A DNA stretch of 64,000 nt from positions 248,001 through 312,000 of the forward strand of contig NZ_CACVBR010000001.1 in NCBI RefSeq assembly GCF_902728265.1. Direction: 5' to 3'. Both the position numbers and the translations under genes were made by a program. The DNA is from Chryseobacterium potabilaquae (GTDB lineage Bacteria; Bacteroidota; Bacteroidia; Flavobacteriales; Weeksellaceae). The notes beneath the pieces were generated by a model. The model worked only from the letters and a program-made list of their open reading frames with translations, made no database searches and had not been told where the DNA came from. The first letter of the stretch is position 1. Each line of letters starts with the position of its first letter. Below, piece by piece: positions 56,893 through 64,000 of this stretch.

Positions 56893-57342
56893 TTATAAGA
56901 TTTTCGACACCTCATTACAAAGCCATTCTAACAGCTCTCTGTCCTCATCAGTAAAAGGATCTATAGTATGAGAATCAATATCGATCTGTCCTACGTTTTG
57001 CCCATTTTTAAAAATAGGAACTACAATTTCAGCTTTTGTATCGATTGAACAACTTAAATAATTACCCTCCTGATTTACATCAGGAACCACAAACGTTTCA
57101 TTGGAAACAGCAACTTGTCCACAAATTCCTTTTCCATAAGGGATAATAGTATGATCGGTTTCAGCTCCTACATACGGACCAAGAATCAGCTCATCTTTCT
57201 CTCCATTTTTAAAATAAAATCCCGTCCAGTTAAAATAAGTAATTTCCTGATCTAATAAATGGCAAACTTTCTGAAGTTTTTCTTCAGTATTATGTTTTGG
57301 ACTTTCGAGAATAGAAGAAAGTCTTTTCTTTAATTCTGACAT
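56893..57342 (-). CDS. GAF-domain protein, free methionine-R-sulfoxide reductase-like
   Basis: A 149-aa single GAF domain. The block IIPYGKGICGQVAVSNETFVVPDV followed by NYLSCSIDTKAEIVVPI matches free methionine-R-sulfoxide reductase (fRMsr/YebR). Two of the three cysteines that matter in characterised enzymes are present, in GKGICG and YLSCS. The third, ten residues before the first, is His here. So it may be an active variant using another reductant, or a GAF sensor. It lies 13 bases after the 475-aa gene and is probably co-transcribed with it. Confidence 0.78.
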   Translation of the reverse strand: MSELKKRLSSILESPKHNTEEKLQKVCHLLDQEITYFNWTGFYFKNGEKDELILGPYVGAETDHTIIPYGKGICGQVAVSNETFVVPDVNQEGNYLSCSIDTKAEIVVPIFKNGQNVGQIDIDSHTIDPFTDEDRELLEWLCNEVSKIL

Positions 57343-57355
57343 TATATTTGTTGTT

Positions 57356-58783
57356 TTATGAGAATTGTTTTAAGGAAAATTCCTCTTTATAACCAAACAT
57401 TCCGCGCTCCTTTATCATTTCTGCCACTCCATCCGGAACTTGTGATTCCCAACCTTTTATATTACACGCAATTTTTTTCAAAATTTCCCTTGAATAAATT
57501 TCCAAAAATTCCGGGCTGTAGTTGGTAATATCTACAATACGATTGTTATGCTTAAAATATTTATATAGCTCTTTAAGATTTTCTTCGACTTTAAGATTTG
57601 AAGAATCCAATAATTCATGAGTTTCCGGATCTTTGTAAGGATAAAGATAGACTCTCATGCCATTTCGGAAGAATTTACCAAAAGCTTCTAGAATTCCACC
57701 AGATAAGTTTTTATAATACTTTTCATCAAATACCATGAGAAGATTATTTACTCCCATAGCTACCCCGATGTTACCTCCTGTATAAGAAGCAAAATAATCA
57801 ATCAAACGATAATATTCAGAATAATTTGAAATGATTACTGTATATCCTAGTTTTCCTAATATATCTACTCTATCCAGGAAATCTCTTTCGTCAATATCCC
57901 CGTCTGCACGAAGGTTGGAAATCGTGATCTCAATCAAAACTTCAGTTTCTTCATGAGTACATAATGCATCTTTCAAAAACATATCCAGACCATTCCGAAG
58001 CATATCTATATTTACTTTGGTTACCGGTCTAAAACTCCCTCTTACTGCAAATATATTTTTCTTATATAAGACATCTGCAGGAAGCATATTATTCCCTTCC
58101 GAGTTAAAAATCACAGCATCCGTCATTCCGTTTTTAACCAATTGTAATGACATCAATCTGTTATCAACATATTCAAAAGCAGGACCACTGAAATCTATCA
58201 TATCAATTTCAATATTATCTTTTGCCACATCATCGTAAAGAGATTCTATCAGCGTTCTTGGATTGTCGTAATAGTGAAAAGCTCCAAAAATAAGATTTAC
58301 CCCTAGATTTCCTAAAGTTTCCTGTTGTAAAGTAGCATCATTTTCTTTAAATTTCACATGAATAACTACTTCATTATAATCTTCATTTTCTTTGACCTGA
58401 AAGCGGATTCCAACCCAACCATGACCTCTAATTGTCTTATCAAAATTAATAGTAGTTACCGTATTGGCATAAGAAAAAAACTTTCTATTGGGATTGTTTT
58501 CTCTGGAAATTCTTTCTTCAATAAGCGCTACTTCATAGCGAAGCATCTTACGAAGTCTATTTTGGGTAACATATCTATTTTTTACTTCCTTTCCATAGAT
58601 TGCATCACTAAAATCTTTGTCGTAAGCGGACATTGCTTTAGCAATTGTACCGGAAGCTCCTCCTGCTCTAAAAAAGTGTCGTACAGTTTCCTGTCCTGCC
58701 CCAATTTCTGCGAAAGTACCATAAATAGATGGATCTAGATTAATGGTTAATGCTTTTTGTTTAGGAGTTAGTTTCTGATACAT
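57356..58783 (-). CDS. Conserved 475-aa protein of unknown function
   Basis: A cytosolic protein with a very conserved-looking N-terminus, LTPKQKALTINLDPSIYGTFAEIGAGQETVRHFFRAGGASGTIAKAMSAYDKDFSDAIYG, which I know from many Bacteroidota as an uncharacterised family (sometimes mislabelled as a TonB receptor; there is no signal peptide or barrel). Other blocks: GHGWVGIRFQ, GNLGVNLIFGAFHYY, DMIDFSGPAFEYVDNRLMSLQLV, GDIDERDFLDRVDILGKLGYTVIISNYSEYYRL. The Gly-rich AGGASGT could be a nucleotide loop, but that is only a suggestion. It is divergent from the PhnP-like gene by 54 bases. Confidence 0.85.
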   Translation of the reverse strand: MYQKLTPKQKALTINLDPSIYGTFAEIGAGQETVRHFFRAGGASGTIAKAMSAYDKDFSDAIYGKEVKNRYVTQNRLRKMLRYEVALIEERISRENNPNRKFFSYANTVTTINFDKTIRGHGWVGIRFQVKENEDYNEVVIHVKFKENDATLQQETLGNLGVNLIFGAFHYYDNPRTLIESLYDDVAKDNIEIDMIDFSGPAFEYVDNRLMSLQLVKNGMTDAVIFNSEGNNMLPADVLYKKNIFAVRGSFRPVTKVNIDMLRNGLDMFLKDALCTHEETEVLIEITISNLRADGDIDERDFLDRVDILGKLGYTVIISNYSEYYRLIDYFASYTGGNIGVAMGVNNLLMVFDEKYYKNLSGGILEAFGKFFRNGMRVYLYPYKDPETHELLDSSNLKVEENLKELYKYFKHNNRIVDITNYSPEFLEIYSREILKKIACNIKGWESQVPDGVAEMIKERGMFGYKEEFSLKQFS

Positions 58784-58837
58784 TAGGACATTAAATTTTT
58801 CGTAAATTTACCAAAATTAAACCAACCTCAAAAGAAA

Positions 58838-59605
58838 ATGAAGTTGAAATTTTTAGGAACGGGAACTTCACAAGGCGTACCCGTAATCGGTTGTAATTGC
58901 GAAGTGTGTAGTTCAGATAATCCAAAAGACAATCGTCTACGATCTTCTGTAATGATTACTACGGAAGAAAACAGAAAAATACTTATTGATTGTGGACCTG
59001 ATTTTAGGCAACAAATGCTCATAAATCATGAAACCCATGTAGATATAACCCTTCTTACTCATGAGCATAATGATCACATGATAGGGCTCGATGATATGCG
59101 TCCTCTCATTTTTAAAAGTGGAAAGGATGTACCTCTTTATTGTAGTCATAGAGTAGCCCATGAAGTTAAGAAGCGCTTTGCATATGCGTTTTCAGACGTT
59201 AGATATCCTGGTGCTCCCGCATTCGAGCTTCATGAGATAGAAAACCACCCATTTACTGTTTTAGATACTGAAATTATCCCCATAGAAGTGATGCATTATC
59301 AAATTATGGTGTTTGGATATAAATTCAAAAATACTGCTTATATTACAGATGCGAGCTTTATATCCAATACTGAAAAGGAAAAACTTCAAAATTTAGATAT
59401 ACTTGTTTTAAACTGTATTCGAAAGTTTGATCCCCATCCAGCACATTTTATTCTTCCTGATATTATCCAATTATTTGAAGAGCTAAAACCAAAAAAATTA
59501 TTTCTTACTCACATTAGTCATCACCTCGGATTGCATACTATTGAAGATAAACTACTTCCCCCCGGAATCCACCTTGCTTACGATGGTTTGGAACTAGAAT
59601 TTTAA
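58838..59605 (+). CDS. PhnP-like metallo-beta-lactamase-fold phosphodiesterase
   Basis: A 255-aa MBL-fold hydrolase. MKLKFLGTGTSQGVPVIGCNC is followed by a structural-zinc cluster Cys19, Cys21, Cys24. The metal motif THEHNDH has His75, His77, Asp79 and His80; ITDASF supplies a bridging Asp; and THISHHLGLH carries the late histidines, including the one equivalent to PhnP His225. PhnP cleaves cyclic ribose phosphates, but no phn genes are nearby. The general class, cyclic or nucleotide phosphodiesterase, is the safest call. Confidence 0.85.
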   Translation: MKLKFLGTGTSQGVPVIGCNCEVCSSDNPKDNRLRSSVMITTEENRKILIDCGPDFRQQMLINHETHVDITLLTHEHNDHMIGLDDMRPLIFKSGKDVPLYCSHRVAHEVKKRFAYAFSDVRYPGAPAFELHEIENHPFTVLDTEIIPIEVMHYQIMVFGYKFKNTAYITDASFISNTEKEKLQNLDILVLNCIRKFDPHPAHFILPDIIQLFEELKPKKLFLTHISHHLGLHTIEDKLLPPGIHLAYDGLELEF

Positions 59606-59625
59606 AAAAATATGTAAAAAAGCTT

Positions 59626-59654
59626 TTGAACATTCAAAAAAGTTTCTATATTTG
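59626..59654 (+). promoter_or_regulatory. Promoter of tRNA-Leu
   Basis: TTG (59626-59628), 18-base spacer, TATATTTG (59647-59654): a perfect match to the Bacteroidota promoter, 17 bases before the tRNA. Confidence 0.85.
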
Positions 59655-59671
59655 CACACCGATTTAAAGCA

Positions 59672-59751
59672 GCCCAGGTGGCGGAATTGGTAGACGCGCT
59701 GGTCTCAAACACCAGTTCTTAGGAGTACCGGTTCGATCCCGGTCCTGGGTA
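59672..59751 (+). tRNA. tRNA-Leu (anticodon CAA)
   Basis: Acceptor GCCCAGG pairs with CCTGGGT. The D-loop region is GGCGGAATTGGTAGACGCG. The anticodon stem CTGGT/ACCAG encloses CTCAAAC, giving anticodon CAA. A longer variable region precedes the T arm CCGG-TTCGATC-CCGG. The terminal CCA is not encoded. A terminator follows. It borders phage-derived remnants, as integration targets often do. Confidence 0.95.
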
Positions 59752-59756
59752 CAATG

Positions 59757-59792
59757 CCGAAAAAGTAATTATATTACTTTTTCGGTTTTTTT
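59757..59792 (+). terminator. Terminator after tRNA-Leu
   Basis: CCGAAAAAGTAAT (59757-59769) pairs perfectly with ATTACTTTTTCGG (59773-59785), followed by TTTTTTT. Confidence 0.9.
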
Positions 59793-59826
59793 ATATCTCA
59801 TTAAAAAAACTACTCTAAAGAATTTT

Positions 59827-59858
59827 GGATCAAGCGCAAAAGGGGATCAGGCGCAAAA
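59827..59858. repeat. 15-bp direct repeat, probable transposon end
   Basis: GGATCAAGCGCAAAA (59827) and GGATCAGGCGCAAAA (59844), 17 bases apart, at the 3' end of the transposase-derived part of the next gene remnant. Confidence 0.6.
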
Positions 59859-60369
59859 GTTGGGGGCTATGCAAAAAGTTTGGATAATCTGAATAAAAAA
59901 AAGTTCTGTCTTTTACTCCTCCCAGTTGCATTCTAAAGTTTTTAATTTTCGCATTAAAAGACTCTGCTGAAGCATTGATACTTCTATTATCAAAATAGTT
60001 TAAGATAGAAATAATGTCCGCTTCATCAATTAAAGAGCAGCCCACTTCATAGCCTATGATGGTATCTGGGTTATCCCTGGATCTCAAAATGATTTTTCCA
60101 TAAGGAGTTAGATATTCATGGTCTGATTTATTTAACATATATTTTATTTTGAATCTGCTCAGAAAATGAGAAAACTGCGAGTAGGCAATATCTTTTATAA
60201 GTCCATAAGTAGGTAAATAATATGCTACATCAACTCCGGGATAAGCCATCGTTTTAATAGCTCCTGCATGAGACTTACCACTTCTATATCTCCCAACAAT
60301 AGCAGTATGAATGAAATCACTTTCAATAAATGCAGCCTGATGTTCCAGTAATTCAATTTCCTGTCCCAT
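59830..60369 (-). pseudogene. Terminase large subunit fragment fused to an ISL3-type transposase tail
   Basis: The 179-codon frame is a chimera. Residues 1-120 are the N-terminal ATPase of a phage terminase large subunit: EHQAAFIESDF, Walker A GRYRSGKS (26-33), RSRDNPDTIIGYEVG, Walker B CSLIDEAD (111-118). From about residue 122, LNYFDNRSINASAESFNAKIKNFRMQLGGVKD is the C-terminal signature of ISL3/IS204-type transposases common in Bacteroidota. The nuclease domain of the terminase and most of the transposase are missing, and the last 20 residues read out of the family frame. I read this as a transposon insertion into a decaying prophage followed by deletion. Confidence 0.75.
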
Positions 60370-60514
60370 CAGTTCTTATAATTTTAAAGGGAGGTTTAGG
60401 AGTATCTGCCTGGGCTCCTAAATTTAGATTTTGAGGAACTTTCCCTTCTGTTCTTTCAAGCAAAATCGTAATCGCTTTATGATCCCCTTTCATTGCTTTT
60501 TTGATGATCATCAT
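60353..60514 (-). pseudogene. C-terminal remnant of a terminase small subunit-like gene
   Basis: A 53-codon frame, MMIIKKAMKGDHKAITILLE then RTEGKVPQNLNLGAQADTPK, overlapping the start of the terminase large-subunit fragment by 17 bases, as coupled phage terminase genes do. The KKAMKGDxKAIxxLLERTEGK block resembles the C-terminal part of terminase small-subunit/DUF5681-type proteins. A TAG stop is in frame three codons upstream, so the N-terminal DNA-binding part is gone. Confidence 0.6.
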
Positions 60515-60540
60515 GGTAATCTAATATTCACAAAATAATG

Positions 60541-60930
60541 TATTACCTAAGAGGGCTAAAAAGTATAGAACAAAAATATTTTCATTAAATATAAAAAGCC
60601 ATTATAATACGTCAAATTTTGACGCTTGTAAGAAATATCTTTGCATCGATCATAAGAAAAACCAACCTAATAAATCTCATGTGCAGGAATTTTTGTAAAC
60701 TATTAAAAAATGTTACTTTTGCCCACTTAAAAAATACAAATACAATTACTTATAAATGAAATGAAAATTATTCTCAAAGCCCTTATTCATGGGCATAATT
60801 CAAAATTAACACATAAAACTGAAATAGATAATCTCACTAAAAACTCAATATAAAATATGGGGTTTTTCCCATGGTGAAAAATAAAGTGAATATCTAAGTT
60901 CGCAAACTATTAAATAAAATTACTTAACAA
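60541..60930. other. Leader region of the RHS-type locus
   Basis: About 390 bases. It contains the promoter at 60693-60721, a 30-codon frame at 60761-60853 (MKIILKALIHGHNSKLTHKT, then ten residues) whose start resembles the downstream gene, and a short hairpin ATGGG-GTTTTT-CCCAT near 60857. No conventional gene is seen. Confidence 0.5.
60693..60721 (+). promoter_or_regulatory. Promoter of the type IX-sorted / RHS locus
   Basis: TTG (60693-60695), 18-base spacer, TACTTTTG (60714-60721). It is a perfect consensus match and the only strong promoter seen upstream of 60931, implying a leader of about 200 nt. Confidence 0.75.
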
Positions 60931-61398
60931 ATGAAATCGAAATTATTTTCGTTGCCATCATTATTGATAGGCATACTAAGCTACGCCCAAACTGAAATAT
61001 TTTTCAAATATGATGAAGCGGGAAATCAACGATACAGAGGACCTAATTCTGCTGCTAAAAAAGCGGAAGAAGTTGAAAAAGTTTCTGAAATAAGTTCTTT
61101 GATATCCACAAAACCTCAAATAGGAATAGATGAAAAAAACTTCTGGGAACAAGTAAGATTATATCCTGTTCCGGTACATAATGTCCTTACCATTGACTGG
61201 TCTAAGGAAGTAGACGGGCTTATAGAATCTGTTTCTCTCTTTGAGCATGGTAGCATTCATTGGAAATTCCAAAAACAAAATATTCCTGACCTTAACAGGC
61301 GGATAACAATTGATATGTCTAATTATAATAAGGGAGTATATATCATTTCCTTCACCTTGAAAGATGGAAAAATTATCAGCAGGAATATTACAAAATAA
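60931..61398 (+). CDS. Small secreted protein with type IX secretion sorting domain
   Basis: A 155-aa protein. Signal peptide MKSKLFSLPSLLIGILSYAQ is followed by FFKYDEAGNQRYRGP, which looks like a single YD-repeat element of RHS proteins. A charged linker follows, then a C-terminal type A sorting domain (about 75-155: VRLYPVPVHNVLTIDW, GSIHWKFQ, YNKGVYIISFTLKDGKIISRNITK) that directs export by the type IX system and attachment to the surface. It lies 47 bases upstream of the giant SpvB-like gene, so the two are surely co-transcribed. A role as a trans-acting surface partner of that protein is an inference. Confidence 0.85.
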   Translation: MKSKLFSLPSLLIGILSYAQTEIFFKYDEAGNQRYRGPNSAAKKAEEVEKVSEISSLISTKPQIGIDEKNFWEQVRLYPVPVHNVLTIDWSKEVDGLIESVSLFEHGSIHWKFQKQNIPDLNRRITIDMSNYNKGVYIISFTLKDGKIISRNITK

Positions 61399-61445
61399 TA
61401 CGTTTTTAAATTCATAATCCAATAATTATTATATCATAGAAAAAT

Positions 61446-64000
61446 ATGAAAATTTTCTATTCAATTATTATATCCTGTATTTCAATATTAGGGTATTCGC
61501 AAACATATCAATCAGAAAGTAAATCTGGAAAAGTTTCTTCTCTTTCCGGATCTCATATAATCTCGGATCCGCCTAAAGAAATTCAGTCGGCAGGAGCGAT
61601 ATCCCCACAAGTACAGAATTTTCATGATACTAAAGGAGATATCGAAGTTACCAAAGCAGGACAGCTTCAATATACTTTAGCTATTGAGCTTCCTCAGGGA
61701 ATAAAAAAAACAGCTCCCAATATTAGTCTTATTTATACTAGTGGAGGCCAAAATGGACTTGCCGGTTACGGATGGAATCTTTCAGGACTAACCTCAATTT
61801 CCAGAGTGGGTAGAAATCTTGAAAAAGATGGAATCACCAAAAGAGTTCAGTTGGATTATTCGGATTATTACAGTTTTAATGGCCAAAGATTAATTCTTAA
61901 GTCGGGAGAATATGGTAAAGATGGTGCAGAATATGTAACAGAGCAATATTCTACTATCAAAATTAAATCAATTGGAGCCATTATAGGATCAACATGGCAA
62001 GGTCCCGAATATTGGGAAGTGACTTTTGATAATGGTTCCCAGGCATGGTATGGATCCACTATTTCAGGAAATAGCCAGGCAAGAACTCCCGTCGACTATA
62101 ATATTGTAAAGTCGAAAGATATACATGGGAATTATATTACTTATAATTATATTTTAGATAGGAATGTTTCAGTAATCAGCACTATTCAGTGGGGTGGAAA
62201 TGAAAACAAAAATACACCACATTGTAATAAAATTGAATTTATTTTTCAAGCAAGGCCCAAACCTGAAACCGCCTATATAAAGGGAGTCGAGTTTTCTCAA
62301 TCAAAATTACTTGAGTCGATCATCGTATCGACAAATAACAAACAATATAAAAAATATAACGTATCCTATAAAAAAGACTTACAGGAAACCGCTTACCGAT
62401 ATTTGGATAAGATTACTGTTTTTAATAGCAAAAATGAAGAAGCAAATCCTGTTATTTTCACTTATGAAAAGTCAATGGATATTCCTAATCCAAACATTGA
62501 CACCTGGCATAATACAAATGTTGTAATGCATGATTACAAAACGGATTTATTTGGAGATTTTGATGGAGATGGAAAACTCGATCTGATTAAATATCATTCT
62601 TCAACACCCCCTCATTTTCCTCAGGCAGGTTTATATTTTTATAAAAATATTTATAAGGATGTTACATATAATGGTCCTCAGGTATATGTAGGAAATTCAA
62701 TAAGTGAAATTGAGTTTAAAGATGCCATTGCTGTTAATTTAAAAAATAACAACCTTGTCAGCAACCGCCAAGGATTTGTAACAAGAAAAAATGTTATAAA
62801 TCCTTCTACTTCTAAATCGGATTTAGAACTATCATTTTATGGTATTACGGACAATAATGAGGTGGTTTTGTATTATAAGAAAACTATTCCCAACGCTTCT
62901 TATGACCGTACCGTAGGAACCACACAGCAAGGAACAGAGACTACTGTTATTGGGTTAAAAAATATTGATTTTAATGGAGATGGTTTGAGTGAATTGGTTT
63001 TAAGGCTACATGATAGAAGGTGCTGGAGAACAGATATAAATAATGTTGCCAAACTTCCATTTACCTGTAAAAACTCTAAAAGATTTTATGTTATTGATCC
63101 TGATGAAAAAATTCCCGATAACCAATGGTTTTATAATTTATCTCTTTATAATGACGATAATGAAGATCCGTTTGCAGATTATAAAGCAGGAGATTTCAAT
63201 GGAGATGGTGTCTTCGATTTTCTTAAAATGGATCAGAATAAAAAACCCTTCCTGATTACTTTTCAGAAAAATGACCAAGGTAGATATATCTCTTATATAG
63301 CACCTTTTAATCCTATAAATAATGAGATAATAAAAGGAATGTGGAAAGATGGTTTAACCGGAGATTATAATGGAGATGGGCTAAGTGATATCCTGATTCC
63401 CCATTCAGACAATTCTGAGCTTTGGTATTTATATACTTCAACAGGGAATGGTTTTAAAGAAGAAACCCGAAATTTTGAAAAGCAACATAGATCCCGAACT
63501 ATAACTAGAAGAGTTGATGATGATATAAGTGTGGCTAATCCACGAACTTTTGTAGCTTTTGACATTAATAATGACGGCAAAACAGAACTGATAAGCCTTC
63601 AATCAAGTAGATATTATCAGAAAGAATACAATCAGGATAATCCCGCCCAAGGAGTAAAGTACAGGGTGAGTTCAGGTTCTGCGGTCAATGTTTTATCAAC
63701 TTTTGGAGGAGGTCATCATCCTCTTTATAGTGATCACACCGGGGGGACCATTATTTATCTTAATTCAGGTAATATCGATTCTATATTAGCACCATGGATA
63801 TCAGATAAAATTGGTCTACCGGTTGATCATTTAGCAGGAGCCATGTTAAAAAAGATTGCATTAATTTCTGTAGTACCTAGCGGAGGTATGATACCTATGG
63901 AATGGCATAAATACTATGACATTTCAATGGAAGGTCGTATCAAAAGTATCTCGCAAGGAAGTATTACTACTGATGTCATCTATAAACAATTAGATAAAAG
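61446..64000 (+). CDS. SpvB/FG-GAP secreted protein (RHS or Tc-toxin B type), 3' truncated
   Basis: The frame opens at ATG 61446 and is still open at the last base (851 codons visible). Signal peptide MKIFYSIIISCISILGYSQ. Residues about 60-150 match the SpvB N-terminal domain found in Tc toxin B components and RHS proteins: GDIEVTKAGQLQYTLAIELP, NISLIYTSGGQNGLAGYGWNLSGLTSISRVG. Five FG-GAP/VCBS-type Ca2+ loops follow: GDFDGDGKLDLI, DFNGDGLSELV, GDFNGDGVFDFL, GDYNGDGLSDIL, FDINNDGKTELI. The rest, presumably RHS repeats and a possible toxin tip, lies beyond the window. Confidence 0.88.
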   Translation, partial: MKIFYSIIISCISILGYSQTYQSESKSGKVSSLSGSHIISDPPKEIQSAGAISPQVQNFHDTKGDIEVTKAGQLQYTLAIELPQGIKKTAPNISLIYTSGGQNGLAGYGWNLSGLTSISRVGRNLEKDGITKRVQLDYSDYYSFNGQRLILKSGEYGKDGAEYVTEQYSTIKIKSIGAIIGSTWQGPEYWEVTFDNGSQAWYGSTISGNSQARTPVDYNIVKSKDIHGNYITYNYILDRNVSVISTIQWGGNENKNTPHCNKIEFIFQARPKPETAYIKGVEFSQSKLLESIIVSTNNKQYKKYNVSYKKDLQETAYRYLDKITVFNSKNEEANPVIFTYEKSMDIPNPNIDTWHNTNVVMHDYKTDLFGDFDGDGKLDLIKYHSSTPPHFPQAGLYFYKNIYKDVTYNGPQVYVGNSISEIEFKDAIAVNLKNNNLVSNRQGFVTRKNVINPSTSKSDLELSFYGITDNNEVVLYYKKTIPNASYDRTVGTTQQGTETTVIGLKNIDFNGDGLSELVLRLHDRRCWRTDINNVAKLPFTCKNSKRFYVIDPDEKIPDNQWFYNLSLYNDDNEDPFADYKAGDFNGDGVFDFLKMDQNKKPFLITFQKNDQGRYISYIAPFNPINNEIIKGMWKDGLTGDYNGDGLSDILIPHSDNSELWYLYTSTGNGFKEETRNFEKQHRSRTITRRVDDDISVANPRTFVAFDINNDGKTELISLQSSRYYQKEYNQDNPAQGVKYRVSSGSAVNVLSTFGGGHHPLYSDHTGGTIIYLNSGNIDSILAPWISDKIGLPVDHLAGAMLKKIALISVVPSGGMIPMEWHKYYDISMEGRIKSISQGSITTDVIYKQLDK

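Noticed and set aside
59672..60930. Search for a second copy of the tRNA-Leu 3' end marking an att site
   Set aside because: No duplicate of the tRNA 3' sequence was seen in the following kilobase, so an intact integrated element boundary cannot be claimed.

Overview
The window looks like chromosome of a low-GC Bacteroidota, most likely a Weeksellaceae member (Chryseobacterium/Elizabethkingia-like). The evidence is the AT-rich sequence, promoters of the TTG-N18-TAnnTTTG type, almost no Shine-Dalgarno sites, a type IX secretion sorting domain, flavobacterial GEVED, FISUMP and DUF4258 proteins, and a DnaG primase lacking zinc cysteines. All names come from reading motifs; no database search was run.

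Layout. 1-10.2 kb: housekeeping genes (S9 oligopeptidase fragment, tpiA, clpP, dnaG, tsaE, alanine dehydrogenase) around a minus-strand cluster of four small unknown genes, one built of BTRD1-like repeats. 10.2-12.1 kb: a DUF4258 gene and a LytS/LytTR two-component pair, apparently in the alanine dehydrogenase operon. 12.3-22.7 kb: CPA2 antiporter, tyrA, L-serine dehydratase, ammonium transporter, a hydrolase, two tandem YceI proteins, glucokinase and a beta-barrel protein. tyrA is preceded by a near-complete transcription attenuator: a 16-codon leader peptide with three consecutive Tyr codons, a competing antiterminator and a terminator.

22.8-30 kb: a WYL regulator and a HopJ-like gene, then an RNA-repair-type locus on the plus strand: RtcB ligase, a large TerD-like protein, and two RlaP-type nucleotidyltransferases. 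The gap between rtcB and the TerD-like gene holds three consecutive stem-loops with the same loop start, a candidate structured RNA. This is the best candidate for an undescribed system here.

30-48.3 kb: a surface-protein region. A two-gene operon (1961-aa protein with seven GEVED units plus a 172-aa secreted protein) occurs twice as direct copies 11,026 bp apart. The copies are nearly identical inside the genes but have diverged outside them. Between them lie an IS982 element with a perfect 9-bp target duplication and a 628-aa FISUMP protein. All three operons share a promoter-like block far upstream.

48.3-59.8 kb: cold-shock-domain protein, pnp, PagL-like deacylase, rpsO, mgtE, a BtuF-like protein, a GAF/fRMsr-type protein, a conserved 475-aa protein, a PhnP-like hydrolase and tRNA-Leu(CAA). 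59.8-64 kb: beside the tRNA, remnants of a phage terminase module fused to an ISL3-type transposase tail. Then come a small type IX-sorted protein and a giant SpvB/FG-GAP (RHS/Tc-toxin type) gene running off the window end.
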